Shown in pieces: positions 52,207-60,275 of a DNA stretch of 64,000 bases. The DNA is from JAHEEM01 sp036396795 (GTDB taxonomy: Bacteria; Pseudomonadota; Gammaproteobacteria; Steroidobacterales; Rariloculaceae): contig DASWKF010000039.1 of assembly GCA_036396795.1 (NCBI GenBank), forward strand, positions 62,001-126,000. The letters are read 5' to 3'. The first letter of the stretch is position 1. Every line of letters starts with the position of its first letter. Both the position numbers and the translations under genes were made by a program. Below the pieces are notes generated by a model. It had not been told where the DNA came from. It saw only the letters and a program-made list of their open reading frames with translations, and made no database searches.

Positions 52207-52716
52207 TTGATCTATTTGTACGCCGTCGTCCTGACGATATTCAATCTGTTCTTCTGGTTCGGCATCCTGTTCAATCTGCCCGGAACCTGGCTGATGGTTC
52301 TGGCAGCCGCGCTTCTCGAATGGTGGACGCCGGGCGAGCCGATGTTCAGCCCGGCGCTGCTCTACACGAGCGTGGGTCTCGCGGCGCTCGGCGAGATACT
52401 GGAATTCGTCTTGGGTGCCGCGGGATCCCGCCAGGCCGGGGGCTCGAAACGCGGCTCCGCGCTTGCGATCGTCGGCGGCATCGTCGGGGCGGTGATGGGC
52501 ACGGGGTTGCCGCTGCCGGTCCTCGGCACGCTCATAGGCGCATGCCTCGGAGCCTTCGCAGGCTCTTTGCTCGGCGACCTCTGGGCCGGCAGGCCGCTGA
52601 TTCATAGCGTCGGGGCCGGCCGCGGTGCCGCAATTGGGCGATTCTGGGGCACAATTGCGAAATTGGCCGTAGGCGGGATCATGGTGATTCTCCTGGGCGT
52701 CGCTCCTTTTGTTTAG
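52207..52716 (+). CDS. DUF456-family membrane protein
   Basis: TTG at 52207 gives a 169-residue protein with about four hydrophobic helices and glycine-rich packing (GSALAIVGGIVGAVMGTGLPLPVLGTLIGACLGAFAGSLL), the DUF456 pattern. The upstream GGTAGG can serve as a ribosome site. Function unknown. The gene precedes the diguanylate cyclase with a 33-bp gap. Confidence 0.75.
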   Translation: MIYLYAVVLTIFNLFFWFGILFNLPGTWLMVLAAALLEWWTPGEPMFSPALLYTSVGLAALGEILEFVLGAAGSRQAGGSKRGSALAIVGGIVGAVMGTGLPLPVLGTLIGACLGAFAGSLLGDLWAGRPLIHSVGAGRGAAIGRFWGTIAKLAVGGIMVILLGVAPFV

Positions 52717-52749
52717 GGGTCGCACCGCGGTTATTCGGAGGCGGGATTG

Positions 52750-53865
52750 ATGGAGCGCGACCGCGAACTGGACGAGCTTCGCTCGCACATCGCCAGGCTC
52801 AAGGACGAGGCGAGGAAGAACGAGGAGACCTGGAAACGATCGCAGCAGCGCGAGATGGCGCTGCTCGACGCCAAGGATCTGCCGACGCTGCTGATGCAGC
52901 TGACGGACGGGCTGCGCAAGAGCTACCGGCTGCAGGCCGCGAGCGTCGCGCTCGCCGATCCGCATCACGAAATTCGTCATTTGCTCAGCGATCAGGGCAC
53001 GGAGCCCAAAGAGCTCGCGCGAGTGCTGTTCGTGGATGCGATCGGCGAGGTCGTCCCTCAGCTCCGCGCGCAGAAGCGGCCCTGGCTCGGCGCGTTCATC
53101 GCCGGCGATCACCAACGCCTGTTCGGCCGGACATTCAGCCTGGCGAGCGTCGCGCTGTTGCCGCTCGTGCGGCACGCTCGCGTCGTCGGCAGCCTGCACT
53201 TCGGCAGCACCGAGGCGAGCCGCTTCACCAAGGAGCATGCGACCGATTTTCTCGTCCATCTCGGTGTCATCGCAGCCTTCTGTCTCGAGAACGCCATCAA
53301 CCAGGCCAAGCTCGTTCGGACCGGATCCACGGACCTGCTGACCGGCTGGCACAACCGTCGCTATCTCGAGACCCGGCTGCTCGAAGAGCTGGCCAGGAGC
53401 CGGCGCGAGCGAACCACGCTCATCTGCCTGATGATCGACATCGATCACTTCAAGCGCATCAACGACGGTTTCGGCCATGCGATCGGCGACAAAGTGTTGC
53501 GGGAAGTGGCGCGACGCATCGGCGGCCAGGTGCGCAACAGCGACGTGTCGGCACGCTACGGCGGCGAGGAGTTCGTCGTTCTTCTGCCCCACACGGAGCT
53601 CGACAGCGGCCGCCTGCTCGCGGAGCGCATATGCAAGGCCGTATCGGCCGAGCCTTTCGGCAAGGACGTGCTCGATACGCCGCTGCCGATCACCGTGTCG
53701 ATCGGCGTCGCCGAGTATCTGCCGGGGACGGATTCCGCAGATCTCGCGATCGTCGGCGAGCGCTTGATCTCGGACGCCGACGCGGCGATGTACCAAGCCA
53801 AGGCCGCGGGACGCAACACCGTCGCGCTGGCAAAGGACCAAGCCGTCAGCCGCGAGGGATCGTGA
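52750..53865 (+). CDS. Diguanylate cyclase with DUF484/GAF-like domain
   Basis: The 371-residue protein has an N-terminal coiled coil and a GAF/DUF484-like sensor (about 40-190). The GGDEF domain follows, with DIDHFKRINDGFGHAIGDKVL and an active GGEEF at 271-275. RNSD at 262-265, five residues upstream, is the product-inhibition I-site. It therefore should make c-di-GMP and be feedback controlled. Cytoplasmic; no membrane segment. The start could also be TTG 52747, one codon earlier. Confidence 0.92.
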   Translation: MERDRELDELRSHIARLKDEARKNEETWKRSQQREMALLDAKDLPTLLMQLTDGLRKSYRLQAASVALADPHHEIRHLLSDQGTEPKELARVLFVDAIGEVVPQLRAQKRPWLGAFIAGDHQRLFGRTFSLASVALLPLVRHARVVGSLHFGSTEASRFTKEHATDFLVHLGVIAAFCLENAINQAKLVRTGSTDLLTGWHNRRYLETRLLEELARSRRERTTLICLMIDIDHFKRINDGFGHAIGDKVLREVARRIGGQVRNSDVSARYGGEEFVVLLPHTELDSGRLLAERICKAVSAEPFGKDVLDTPLPITVSIGVAEYLPGTDSADLAIVGERLISDADAAMYQAKAAGRNTVALAKDQAVSREGS

Positions 53866-53922
53866 GATGGCGGCGCATTCTCGATCAGGCCCGTGGATCG
53901 ATTCGGCGGCGGCCGAAAATGC

Positions 53923-54636
53923 TCAGAGCGCCGTGAGCACCTGCTCGCGCTTTAGCCGCTGCATCTGACCGAGGATCCAGCGCTGGCGCTCGCGCAGGTA
54001 GTCCGACGGCCGATCGGCGTGCAGGCCTTTCGGATTCGGTAGCACGGCCGCGAGCAATGCGGCCTCTGCATCGCCGATCTCCGCAGGCGGCTTGGCGAAG
54101 AAATGCCGGCTCGCCGCACCAATGCCGTAGATACCGGGCCCGAACTCGGCAATGTTGACGTAGATCTCCAAGATCCGCCGCTTGGGCAAGGTCGCCTCGA
54201 TCAGCACGGCGAAATACGCCTCGATGCCCTTGCGCACGAAGCTTCTTCCAGGCCACAGAAACAGATTCTTGGCGACCTGCTGAGTGATCGTCGATGCGCC
54301 GCGCAGGGACTCGCCGCGCCGCCCGTCATCGAGCGCAGCCTGAATCGACCCGACGTCGAAGCCGAAATGCGACGGAAACTTCTGGTCCTCGGATGCCATG
54401 ACGCCGATCGGCACGCTCGAGGCGATCAGCGGCCAATCGGTCCATTCGTAGCCGAGCTCGTCGCGCGGGGCTACATCGAGCAGCATGAACGCGGTCGTCG
54501 GCGGCGGCAGCCAGCGCAGCGCCAGCACCGGTGCCCAGCTCAGCAACAGGGAAATGCCCAGGAGCACGGTGGCCCGGCGCAACAGACGGCGCCGCGGCCT
54601 GGGCTCGTCGATGGGCCATCTTCGCGTCGCGCGCAT
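53923..54636 (-). CDS. mtgA: Monofunctional peptidoglycan glycosyltransferase
   Basis: The 237-residue protein has one membrane helix (about 20-42) and the GT51 motifs ASEDQKFPSHFGFD (catalytic Glu83), GASTITQQVAKNLFLWPGRSFVRK and KRRILEIYVNIAEFGPGIYGIGAAS. This is MtgA, which polymerises lipid II at the cell membrane. The gene is convergent with the diguanylate cyclase and stands alone. Confidence 0.95.
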   Translation of the reverse strand: MRATRRWPIDEPRPRRRLLRRATVLLGISLLLSWAPVLALRWLPPPTTAFMLLDVAPRDELGYEWTDWPLIASSVPIGVMASEDQKFPSHFGFDVGSIQAALDDGRRGESLRGASTITQQVAKNLFLWPGRSFVRKGIEAYFAVLIEATLPKRRILEIYVNIAEFGPGIYGIGAASRHFFAKPPAEIGDAEAALLAAVLPNPKGLHADRPSDYLRERQRWILGQMQRLKREQVLTAL

Positions 54637-54797
54637 CCCGGCGAGTTTACCTAAAGATTGTGACCAAGCTCACGGCCGTTCGTCCAGCATCTTGGATAAT
54701 CACATAATCGTAGTGGTTCCGCTCAACGCGGGGGTATTGGAAATGTGCTGGTCACCGAAACCCCGCCGCCCCACGCTGCACGGAGCCTCCTCCTCGT

Positions 54798-54953
54798 ATG
54801 TCTGACCGCGCACCGCGAGCCCGCTTGGAGCGCCTGATCTTTCTCCCGCTCGTCGGCGCGCTGATCGGTGTGTGGGTCATCGTGACCGCCTTCACGCTCG
54901 AGGAGCGGCGATTTACGCTGGAGCCGGTCCCCGTACGCTCTCACCGAGCGTGA
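54798..54953 (+). CDS. Short membrane ORF ending inside the histidine-kinase gene
   Basis: A 51-codon frame encodes ARLERLIFLPLVGALIGVWVIVTAFTLEERRF, a clear single membrane helix of the type that begins sensor proteins. It overlaps the 3' end of the convergent histidine-kinase gene by 41 bp and has no further domain. It is probably the remnant start of a larger sensor gene truncated by a rearrangement. Confidence 0.4.
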   Translation: MSDRAPRARLERLIFLPLVGALIGVWVIVTAFTLEERRFTLEPVPVRSHRA

Positions 54954-55929
54954 AATAGAACGTCGCGCCCTCGCCCACGGCGCCTTCGGCCCAGACACGG
55001 CCGCCGTGACGACGCACGATGCGCTGCACGGTGGCGAGTCCGATTCCGGTGCCCTGGAACTCTTCGGCGCCGTGCAACCGCTGGAAAACGCCGAAAAGCT
55101 TCTCGACGTACGCCATGTCGAATCCGGCGCCGTTATCCCGCATGAAATAGACGGTTTCGTCTCCCTCGCGGCGTTGGCCGAACTCGATGCGCGCCTGCTC
55201 GCGTTTGCTCGTGAACTTCCATGCGTTGCCGAGCAGGTTCTCGAGAACGGCGCGCAACAATTGCGCGTCGCCGAACGCAATCACACGCTCTTGAATGGCG
55301 AATTCCACCTGCCGGCTCGGCTCGGCGCCCTGAAGGCGTTTTGCAACGTGCCCCACCAGCGCCGAAAGATCCACGCGCTCGTCGCCAATCTCGCCGCGCG
55401 CAACGCGCGCCAACTCGAGCAATCCTTCGACGAGCCCGCGCATTTGCTGAACGGCGTCACGAATGTGCGCCAGATATCGGTGGCCGTCCTCGCTGAGCCG
55501 TTCGCGGCAATCCTCGGCCAGCATGCTGCTGAAACCTTCGATGCCGCGCAACGGCGCGCGCAGATCGTGCGCCACTGAATAGCTGAAGGACTCGAGCTCT
55601 CGATTGGCGGCCTCCGCGGCTTCCTTGGCCTTGCGCAGCTCGCGGTCGAGCCGCAGGGTCATCTCGAACGGCGAGATGCTTTCCGCGAAAAACTGGCCGG
55701 ATAGATTCACAGGGCATTCCTGGCCGGCTGCACCGATCTCGAGCAACGCTTCGTGGTGCACCGTCGCGAGATCCAGTACGCCTATCCCTTCGGTGACGGC
55801 TCTGCGCCCGAGCTCGTAGGCCCGCGTCAGCCCGGCCTCGCCGGCTCCGGAAATGTGCGCACGCAGCGCCTCGGTGTAGTCCCGCGCCAGCTGTGTGCGG
55901 ACGTCTAGTTGGTCGTTCGCGGCACCCAT
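54913..55929 (-). CDS. Histidine kinase with RsbU-like N-terminal domain
   Basis: The 338-residue protein has an N-terminal about 95-residue helical domain (YTEALRAHISGAGEAGL... GVLDLATVHHEAL) resembling the N-terminal domain of RsbU. A dimerisation/phospho-acceptor region FSYSVAHDLRAPLRGI (His121) and a HATPase with ENLLGNAWKFT, DNGAGFD and GTGIGLA follow. In Bacillus, the N-domain of RsbU is activated by binding RsbT. Here it sits directly downstream of an RsbT-like gene, so the stressosome may feed a phosphorelay. No membrane helix or receiver domain is present in the protein, and no response regulator adjoins it. Confidence 0.85.
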   Translation of the reverse strand: MGAANDQLDVRTQLARDYTEALRAHISGAGEAGLTRAYELGRRAVTEGIGVLDLATVHHEALLEIGAAGQECPVNLSGQFFAESISPFEMTLRLDRELRKAKEAAEAANRELESFSYSVAHDLRAPLRGIEGFSSMLAEDCRERLSEDGHRYLAHIRDAVQQMRGLVEGLLELARVARGEIGDERVDLSALVGHVAKRLQGAEPSRQVEFAIQERVIAFGDAQLLRAVLENLLGNAWKFTSKREQARIEFGQRREGDETVYFMRDNGAGFDMAYVEKLFGVFQRLHGAEEFQGTGIGLATVQRIVRRHGGRVWAEGAVGEGATFYFTLGESVRGPAPA

Positions 55930-56333
55930 TTTTTCAACGTCACTGTCGTACCGCGGTCAGGCGCCGAAATCACATCGAAGTCGTCGACCAAACGGCGCGC
56001 GCTCGAGAGGCCCAAACCGAGTCCGCGGGCGGTGGTGTAACCATCCTGCATGGCTTGCTCGAGGTCGGCAATACCGGGACCCGTGTCGCGTGCAACGATG
56101 ACGATCGCACGCCCATGCGGTTCCTGAACGACATCGAGGCACAGCTCTCCGAAGCGGGCGTGAACGATGATGTTCCGAGCCACCTCGGACGTCGCCGTGG
56201 CGAGTGCATCGGCGGCACCGTCCGCGCAGCCCTCACACGCCGCAAGCTCACGCACCTTCGCACGTGCTATCACGACATCCAACTCCTCTCGGATCGACAA
56301 CCGAATCGACGGAGGCCGCCGGAGCACGCTCAC
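55905..56333 (-). CDS. Second RsbT-like serine kinase/ATPase
   Basis: The 142-residue protein is a GHKL ATPase of the anti-sigma/RsbT type: SEVARNIIVHARFGE (N box), DTGPGIADLEQAM (G1) and GLGLGLSSARRLVD (G2). It overlaps the upstream phosphatase by 4 bp and the kinase downstream by 25 bp. Two RsbT-like proteins in one operon suggest one bound by the stressosome core and one serving the output, although their roles may differ. Confidence 0.85.
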   Translation of the reverse strand: MSVLRRPPSIRLSIREELDVVIARAKVRELAACEGCADGAADALATATSEVARNIIVHARFGELCLDVVQEPHGRAIVIVARDTGPGIADLEQAMQDGYTTARGLGLGLSSARRLVDDFDVISAPDRGTTVTLKKWVPRTTN

Positions 56334-56959
56334 GATGAGCCTCCGAGGTATCTGACGACGAGCACCAGCGCGTCGTCGGTTCCACGCGCATAGTCACGAT
56401 GAACGTTCTCGGCTACCTCACGAGGGCTCGCTTCACGGGCGACGTCCGAGATGAACTCGCTGGCAATGCCGTCCGTTGCCATGATCAAGGTGTCGCCACG
56501 GAACAAGGTGACGCTGGATACTCGGACGGATGGCAAACGGTAGCCGACCACGCCACCGCGCAACGTGATGCTTTCCCGGTCCGGTTGCGCCTCGCGATCG
56601 GCGCGCAACAGCACGGCCTCGACGTTGCCGATCCCGGCCCAGTTCATCGACGAATCCTCAAAATGCCACGATGCGATGGTCATTGCGGCGCCACGCGTGC
56701 CGTGAAGGGCTTCGTGGCACCGCTGTATCAGCAGAGCGACGGGCTCTGCCGCGTTCCGCGCCAGACACTGAGTGGCCAGCCGGGCAGCCGCAGCCGCTTC
56801 GACTCCGTGCCCAAGCCCATCGATCGCGGCCACTAGCGCGCCATCCGAAAGCGGTGCGACGAAATGGGCGTCACCGCACCCGCCCGCATCCAGCGACGAA
56901 ATCGCGGCGCCCCACTCCATTCCCTCGATTCGGCCGTCTGCTGCGCTCATCGAGCCCAC
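56330..56959 (-). CDS. rsbX: SpoIIE/PP2C-type phosphatase (RsbX-like)
   Basis: The 209-residue protein has AAIDGLGHGVEAA (metal Asp), LIMATDGIASEF and GTDDALVLVV (metal Asp-Asp), the small PP2C/SpoIIE core without an additional sensor domain. In Bacillus, RsbX dephosphorylates RsbS and RsbR to reset the stressosome. It overlaps RsbT upstream by 13 bp. The Met at 56947 or the later MEWGA are possible alternative starts. Confidence 0.85.
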   Translation of the reverse strand: MGSMSAADGRIEGMEWGAAISSLDAGGCGDAHFVAPLSDGALVAAIDGLGHGVEAAAAARLATQCLARNAAEPVALLIQRCHEALHGTRGAAMTIASWHFEDSSMNWAGIGNVEAVLLRADREAQPDRESITLRGGVVGYRLPSVRVSSVTLFRGDTLIMATDGIASEFISDVAREASPREVAENVHRDYARGTDDALVLVVRYLGGSS

Positions 56960-57372
56960 TTGATCATAGTCACTGTAGTCCCAATGCCCAGCGAGGAGCT
57001 CAGATTGAATTCGTCCATCAACCGTCTGGCGCCCGGCAAGCCCATGCCGAGGCTGTTCGCCGTCGAATAGCCGTCGCTCAGCGCGAGCTCGGTGTTCTCG
57101 ATACCCGGGCCCTGATCGCGCCCCACGACCCGAATGCCCCGCCGGCTCTGCCGTTGGAGCTGAGACACGATCATTTCGCCTCGATGAGCATAGACGATGA
57201 TGTTGCGCGCAATCTCCGAGATCGCCGTTGCTATGAGCGTCTGGTCGGTGCTGGAGAATCCTGCCGCCGCGGCGAGCTGACGTCCGGCTTGGCGGGCGGT
57301 CACGACATCCGATTCGCTATTGATGGAGACACGAACGTCATCCGGCATCGCCGCCGTCTCCCGTTCTCCCAC
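56947..57372 (-). CDS. rsbT: RsbT serine/threonine kinase of the stressosome
   Basis: The 141-residue GHKL protein has SEIARNIIVYAHRGE (N box), DQGPGIENTELALSDGYST (G1/loop) and LGMGLPGARRLMDEF (G2), closely matching RsbT. It should phosphorylate RsbS Ser56 and RsbR, then leave the complex. The ORF overlaps rsbS by 35 bp; with start MPDDVRVS (57348) the overlap falls to 11 bp. Its place third in the R-S-T-X order fits the canonical arrangement. Confidence 0.9.
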   Translation of the reverse strand: MGERETAAMPDDVRVSINSESDVVTARQAGRQLAAAAGFSSTDQTLIATAISEIARNIIVYAHRGEMIVSQLQRQSRRGIRVVGRDQGPGIENTELALSDGYSTANSLGMGLPGARRLMDEFNLSSSLGIGTTVTMIKWAR

Positions 57373-57712
57373 TGGTCAAGAGGGCCATGCCCTCCTCGAG
57401 ATCCAGCGCCGTGGGAACGCTTTCGAGCGCCAGGCCGAGCTGGACCATCGCAAAGGCGACCTCCGGCTGGATACCGACGACAACGGTTTTGGCGCCGCGC
57501 AGCCTCGCCGCATGGGCGACGTCGCGCAGCGTGCGTGTCGCGAACGAATCCAGCACGTCGAGCGCGGTGACGTCGATGACGACGCCGCGCGCTCTGTAGG
57601 CTCCGACCTGCTCGGCGAGCGCTTCGCGAAAATTGAGCAGTTCCTGATCGCTGAGCGCCGCCTGAATCGAAGCGATCAGAACGTCGCCCTGTTTCAGAAT
57701 TGGAACCCGCAC
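57338..57712 (-). CDS. rsbS: RsbS antagonist, stressosome core
   Basis: The 124-residue protein is a single STAS domain: IPILKQGD-like start and VVIDVTALDVLDSFATRTL, where Ser56 in DSF is the expected RsbT phosphorylation site. VAFAMVQLGLALESVPTALDLEEGM is the typical end. RsbS scaffolds the stressosome core with RsbR. The gene begins 11 bp after rsbR. Confidence 0.92.
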   Translation of the reverse strand: MRVPILKQGDVLIASIQAALSDQELLNFREALAEQVGAYRARGVVIDVTALDVLDSFATRTLRDVAHAARLRGAKTVVVGIQPEVAFAMVQLGLALESVPTALDLEEGMALLTSGRTGDGGDAG

Positions 57713-57723
57713 GGCGGTTCTTT

Positions 57724-58680
57724 CTACGCGGAACGGGTATCACTCGCGGGTGCGGGCAGGCGCGATACGCGATAACCGAGAAGGCGCTCGGCTTCCTCGA
57801 TTCCTCCCTGCAAATCTCCGACGGTATTGAGCTTTTCGAGAGCGATCCCGAGCGACACGAGCGCCTGCGCAACCTCCGCTGACAGGCCCGTCACGATCAC
57901 CGACGCGCCCATGAGCTTCGCCGCCGAGACGGTCTGAATGAGATGATTGGCGACCTTGGAATCGATGGTGCCGACGCCGGTGATATCCATCACGACGACC
58001 TTGGCGCGGTTGGCGCGAATCGCCTGCAACAGACTCTCCGTGATGAGCCTCGCGCGCTGTGAATCGATGATGCCGATGATGGGCAGCAGCAGCAGCCGTT
58101 CGCGAATTTGCAGCACCGGCGTCGACAGCTCCTGGATGGCTTCCTGTTGCTTGCGCATCGTGCTTTCGCGGGCAAAGATGTACGTGTCGACCGCGAGCCC
58201 GATGTCCATGAACACGAGCTTCATCAGCGACTGGAACACGCTCAGGGCTTTCTCCGGGGTCTTGCCGAAAGCCTCGAAGACGCGGCTCGCGACCGCGCGC
58301 AGATAGAAATTGTAGCCCCCGAGATACCACTTCGGCGCGAGATTGATGCTCTCGTGGACGGTGCCGATCCGCAGGCGGTTGGCGACGTAGTCGGCGCCGT
58401 AGTCGCCCTGCGTCAGCCGCAGAAAGTACTCCTTCTGCAGGCCTTTGACGCGCGTGAGCACGCGCGGATCGCGAAAGAACGCTTTGGTTTCGTCGAAAGC
58501 AAGGAAATGTCGGTACAGATCTTCGATCACCGGATCGGCGTATTTACGGGCGAGCTCATTGAGCGTCTCGAGCGCTTCCTCGTCCGCTGGGCCGAACTCC
58601 AAGAACTCCTTGCGGCGATCGACCTCCGCCTCGTCGATCTCGAGCTCGTCCAAGAACACCTGCCCCTGTTGTGCGGCCAT
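57724..58680 (-). CDS. rsbR: RsbR-type stressosome sensor with globin domain
   Basis: The 318-residue protein has an N-terminal protoglobin/sensor-globin domain (about 20-170), with VANRLRIGTVHESINLAPKWYLGGYNFYLR, in which His109 is the probable haem ligand. A C-terminal STAS domain (about 190-300) contains DITGVGTIDSKVANHL; Ser241 corresponds to the RsbR phosphosite. Haem would let the stressosome sense oxygen, NO or CO, as known for globin-coupled RsbR in Vibrio. It is the first gene of the operon. Its promoter should lie in 58681-58831. Confidence 0.92.
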   Translation of the reverse strand: MAAQQGQVFLDELEIDEAEVDRRKEFLEFGPADEEALETLNELARKYADPVIEDLYRHFLAFDETKAFFRDPRVLTRVKGLQKEYFLRLTQGDYGADYVANRLRIGTVHESINLAPKWYLGGYNFYLRAVASRVFEAFGKTPEKALSVFQSLMKLVFMDIGLAVDTYIFARESTMRKQQEAIQELSTPVLQIRERLLLLPIIGIIDSQRARLITESLLQAIRANRAKVVVMDITGVGTIDSKVANHLIQTVSAAKLMGASVIVTGLSAEVAQALVSLGIALEKLNTVGDLQGGIEEAERLLGYRVSRLPAPASDTRSA

Positions 58681-58831
58681 GGCATCGTTCCCCCGGTCTT
58701 CCCACGACTATCGACGGGCGGCTCCTCGCCAAAAAACCCGAGAATTCATACTAAGCTACAGATATTTCTGGTAGCCGACAAGGTCGATGCCCGGCGACAG
58801 TAGAGTGCCAGGCAGACCTCAACGCGCCCAC

Positions 58832-59218
58832 TCACCCTCCGCGACTGAGTTGCACGAGCGGAAACAGCGCAAAGATCAACTGACCGGTCAAACCGAGCGC
58901 TCCGTGCGACGACCTGTAAGCACCCAGATGCTCGCCGATCGAGTTGCCGAAAAGTAAGACCGATAAACCGAGCTCGGCAACCATGAGCAAAGCGAAAGCG
59001 ATTCCTCCCATGACGAAGCGGGACCGCCAACGATCCGGGACGAGAAACCGCGCCGAAACGCGATCGCAGATGATCCAAGCCGCGGTCAAGATGATCGGCA
59101 ACTCGATCAGCACCGCAACGAGATCGCCGAGCCGCGGCGCGACGACGAGAACACGAATAGTTCCGAGAATGAAGCCAATGCCGAATACGAGCGCGAAATA
59201 CGCGCTTCCAGCTTTCAC
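58832..59218 (-). CDS. Four-helix membrane protein, unknown
   Basis: The 128-residue protein has about four hydrophobic helices (ALVFGIGFILGTIRVL, IELPIILTAAWIIC, IAFALLMVAELGLSVLLF, GLTGQLIFALFPLVQL). It matches small membrane proteins of unknown function next to stress genes. It lies upstream of rsbR on the same strand with a 151-bp gap. Confidence 0.65.
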   Translation of the reverse strand: MKAGSAYFALVFGIGFILGTIRVLVVAPRLGDLVAVLIELPIILTAAWIICDRVSARFLVPDRWRSRFVMGGIAFALLMVAELGLSVLLFGNSIGEHLGAYRSSHGALGLTGQLIFALFPLVQLSRGG

Positions 59219-59232
59219 GGACAGTTACGAGA

Positions 59233-60138
59233 CTATAGAGGCCGTGCGCCAGCGACCGGCGCTGCCGCCGGCGCGTCGGCGATTACCGTCTGCTGCGTGT
59301 TGGCGAGTTGCCAGCGGCCGTCGCGAAACACCCAGACGCGCACGCTCAAGTAAGGTTGGCCGCCGCGATACGGGTCATGGCGCGCAAGCATGACCGCCGA
59401 ATCGCCGAAGTCGAAAATGCGCATCGACACCACCGGGTCGCCGGGCGCGCTCCGTGCGCCGGCCTCGCGAAGCGCTGTGAGGTGCTCGACGCGCGCCGCT
59501 TTGCTGAGCTGAGCGGTAGCAGTCGTGTAGTAGACGTCGTCGAGCACGTACGGCGCCCAGCGCTCGGGATTCGGTTGCCACTCATCCAGCTTCAATTGAA
59601 TGAATAGATCGGCGATGGTCTTTTCGTTTTCGGTCGTCGGCGTAAAAGGCATCGAACGACAGGGGTTCTCGCAGTCACCGGTGGCGACATTGCCGCTCGC
59701 AGCGAACGGCGTCGAGCCCGTGACCAGGGCGGTGCCGATCACCGCGAACGCGCGCCAGCCTTCGGGCTCGAGCGTCCAAACCCGCATCCAGCGCTCGCCC
59801 GGACGCTCGCTCGTGATGACCTCGACATGGCCGTAGTGGTAGCTCTGTGCGCTGCTCCCGCCGAGCAGACCGTTACGGAGCGCAGCGATGTCGTCGATCG
59901 CCTCGGTGCGAGCCCGCAGGCGCCCCTCCGTGTCGATCCACTGGAACTCTTCGGCGAGCAGCGCGTCCGTTGCGTCCGCATCGTTTCGCTCGAGCGCGCC
60001 GAGCCAGTCGCCATCGACCGCGATAGCGGCCGCTTCGTTCGCGAGCGTGGCATCGTCACCCGCCGTGGCCTGGGTTTGAGAGGTTTCGCCGCAGCTCGCG
60101 ACCAGCATCGCAGCCGAGGCGAGGAGGATCGAACGCAT
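59233..60138 (-). CDS. Lipoprotein with two SnoaL/DUF4440-like domains
   Basis: From ATG 60138 the 301-residue protein has a lipobox (AMLVASCGE). Two related NTF2-type halves follow. In the first: WLGALERNDADATDALLAEEFQWID. In the second: DLFIQLKLDEWQPNPERWAPYVLDDVYY and YLSVRVWVFRDGRWQLANTQQT. These halves suggest a tandem SnoaL fold; no catalytic residues can be picked with confidence. Peripheral periplasmic or membrane-anchored. Confidence 0.7.
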   Translation of the reverse strand: MRSILLASAAMLVASCGETSQTQATAGDDATLANEAAAIAVDGDWLGALERNDADATDALLAEEFQWIDTEGRLRARTEAIDDIAALRNGLLGGSSAQSYHYGHVEVITSERPGERWMRVWTLEPEGWRAFAVIGTALVTGSTPFAASGNVATGDCENPCRSMPFTPTTENEKTIADLFIQLKLDEWQPNPERWAPYVLDDVYYTTATAQLSKAARVEHLTALREAGARSAPGDPVVSMRIFDFGDSAVMLARHDPYRGGQPYLSVRVWVFRDGRWQLANTQQTVIADAPAAAPVAGARPL

Positions 60139-60182
60139 GACGGCAAGCTCCCGTGGTTTCAATCGAGGACCGATGGTTGCCC

Positions 60183-60224
60183 AAAAAACGACCCAAGGCT
60201 CGAGGTCACCGTCACGCGAGCCTT
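60183..60224 (-). terminator. Rho-independent terminator after the polysaccharide genes
   Basis: AAGGCTCG (60195-60202) and CGAGCCTT (60217-60224) pair. On the minus strand the stem is followed, after a few bases, by six T (60183-60188), as expected for a terminator of the operon ending at 60276. Confidence 0.7.
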
Positions 60225-60275
60225 AAAGCTTTCACCGCTCATGGCTTCTATGATGCCTCTGAGCCCCAGCGCTTG

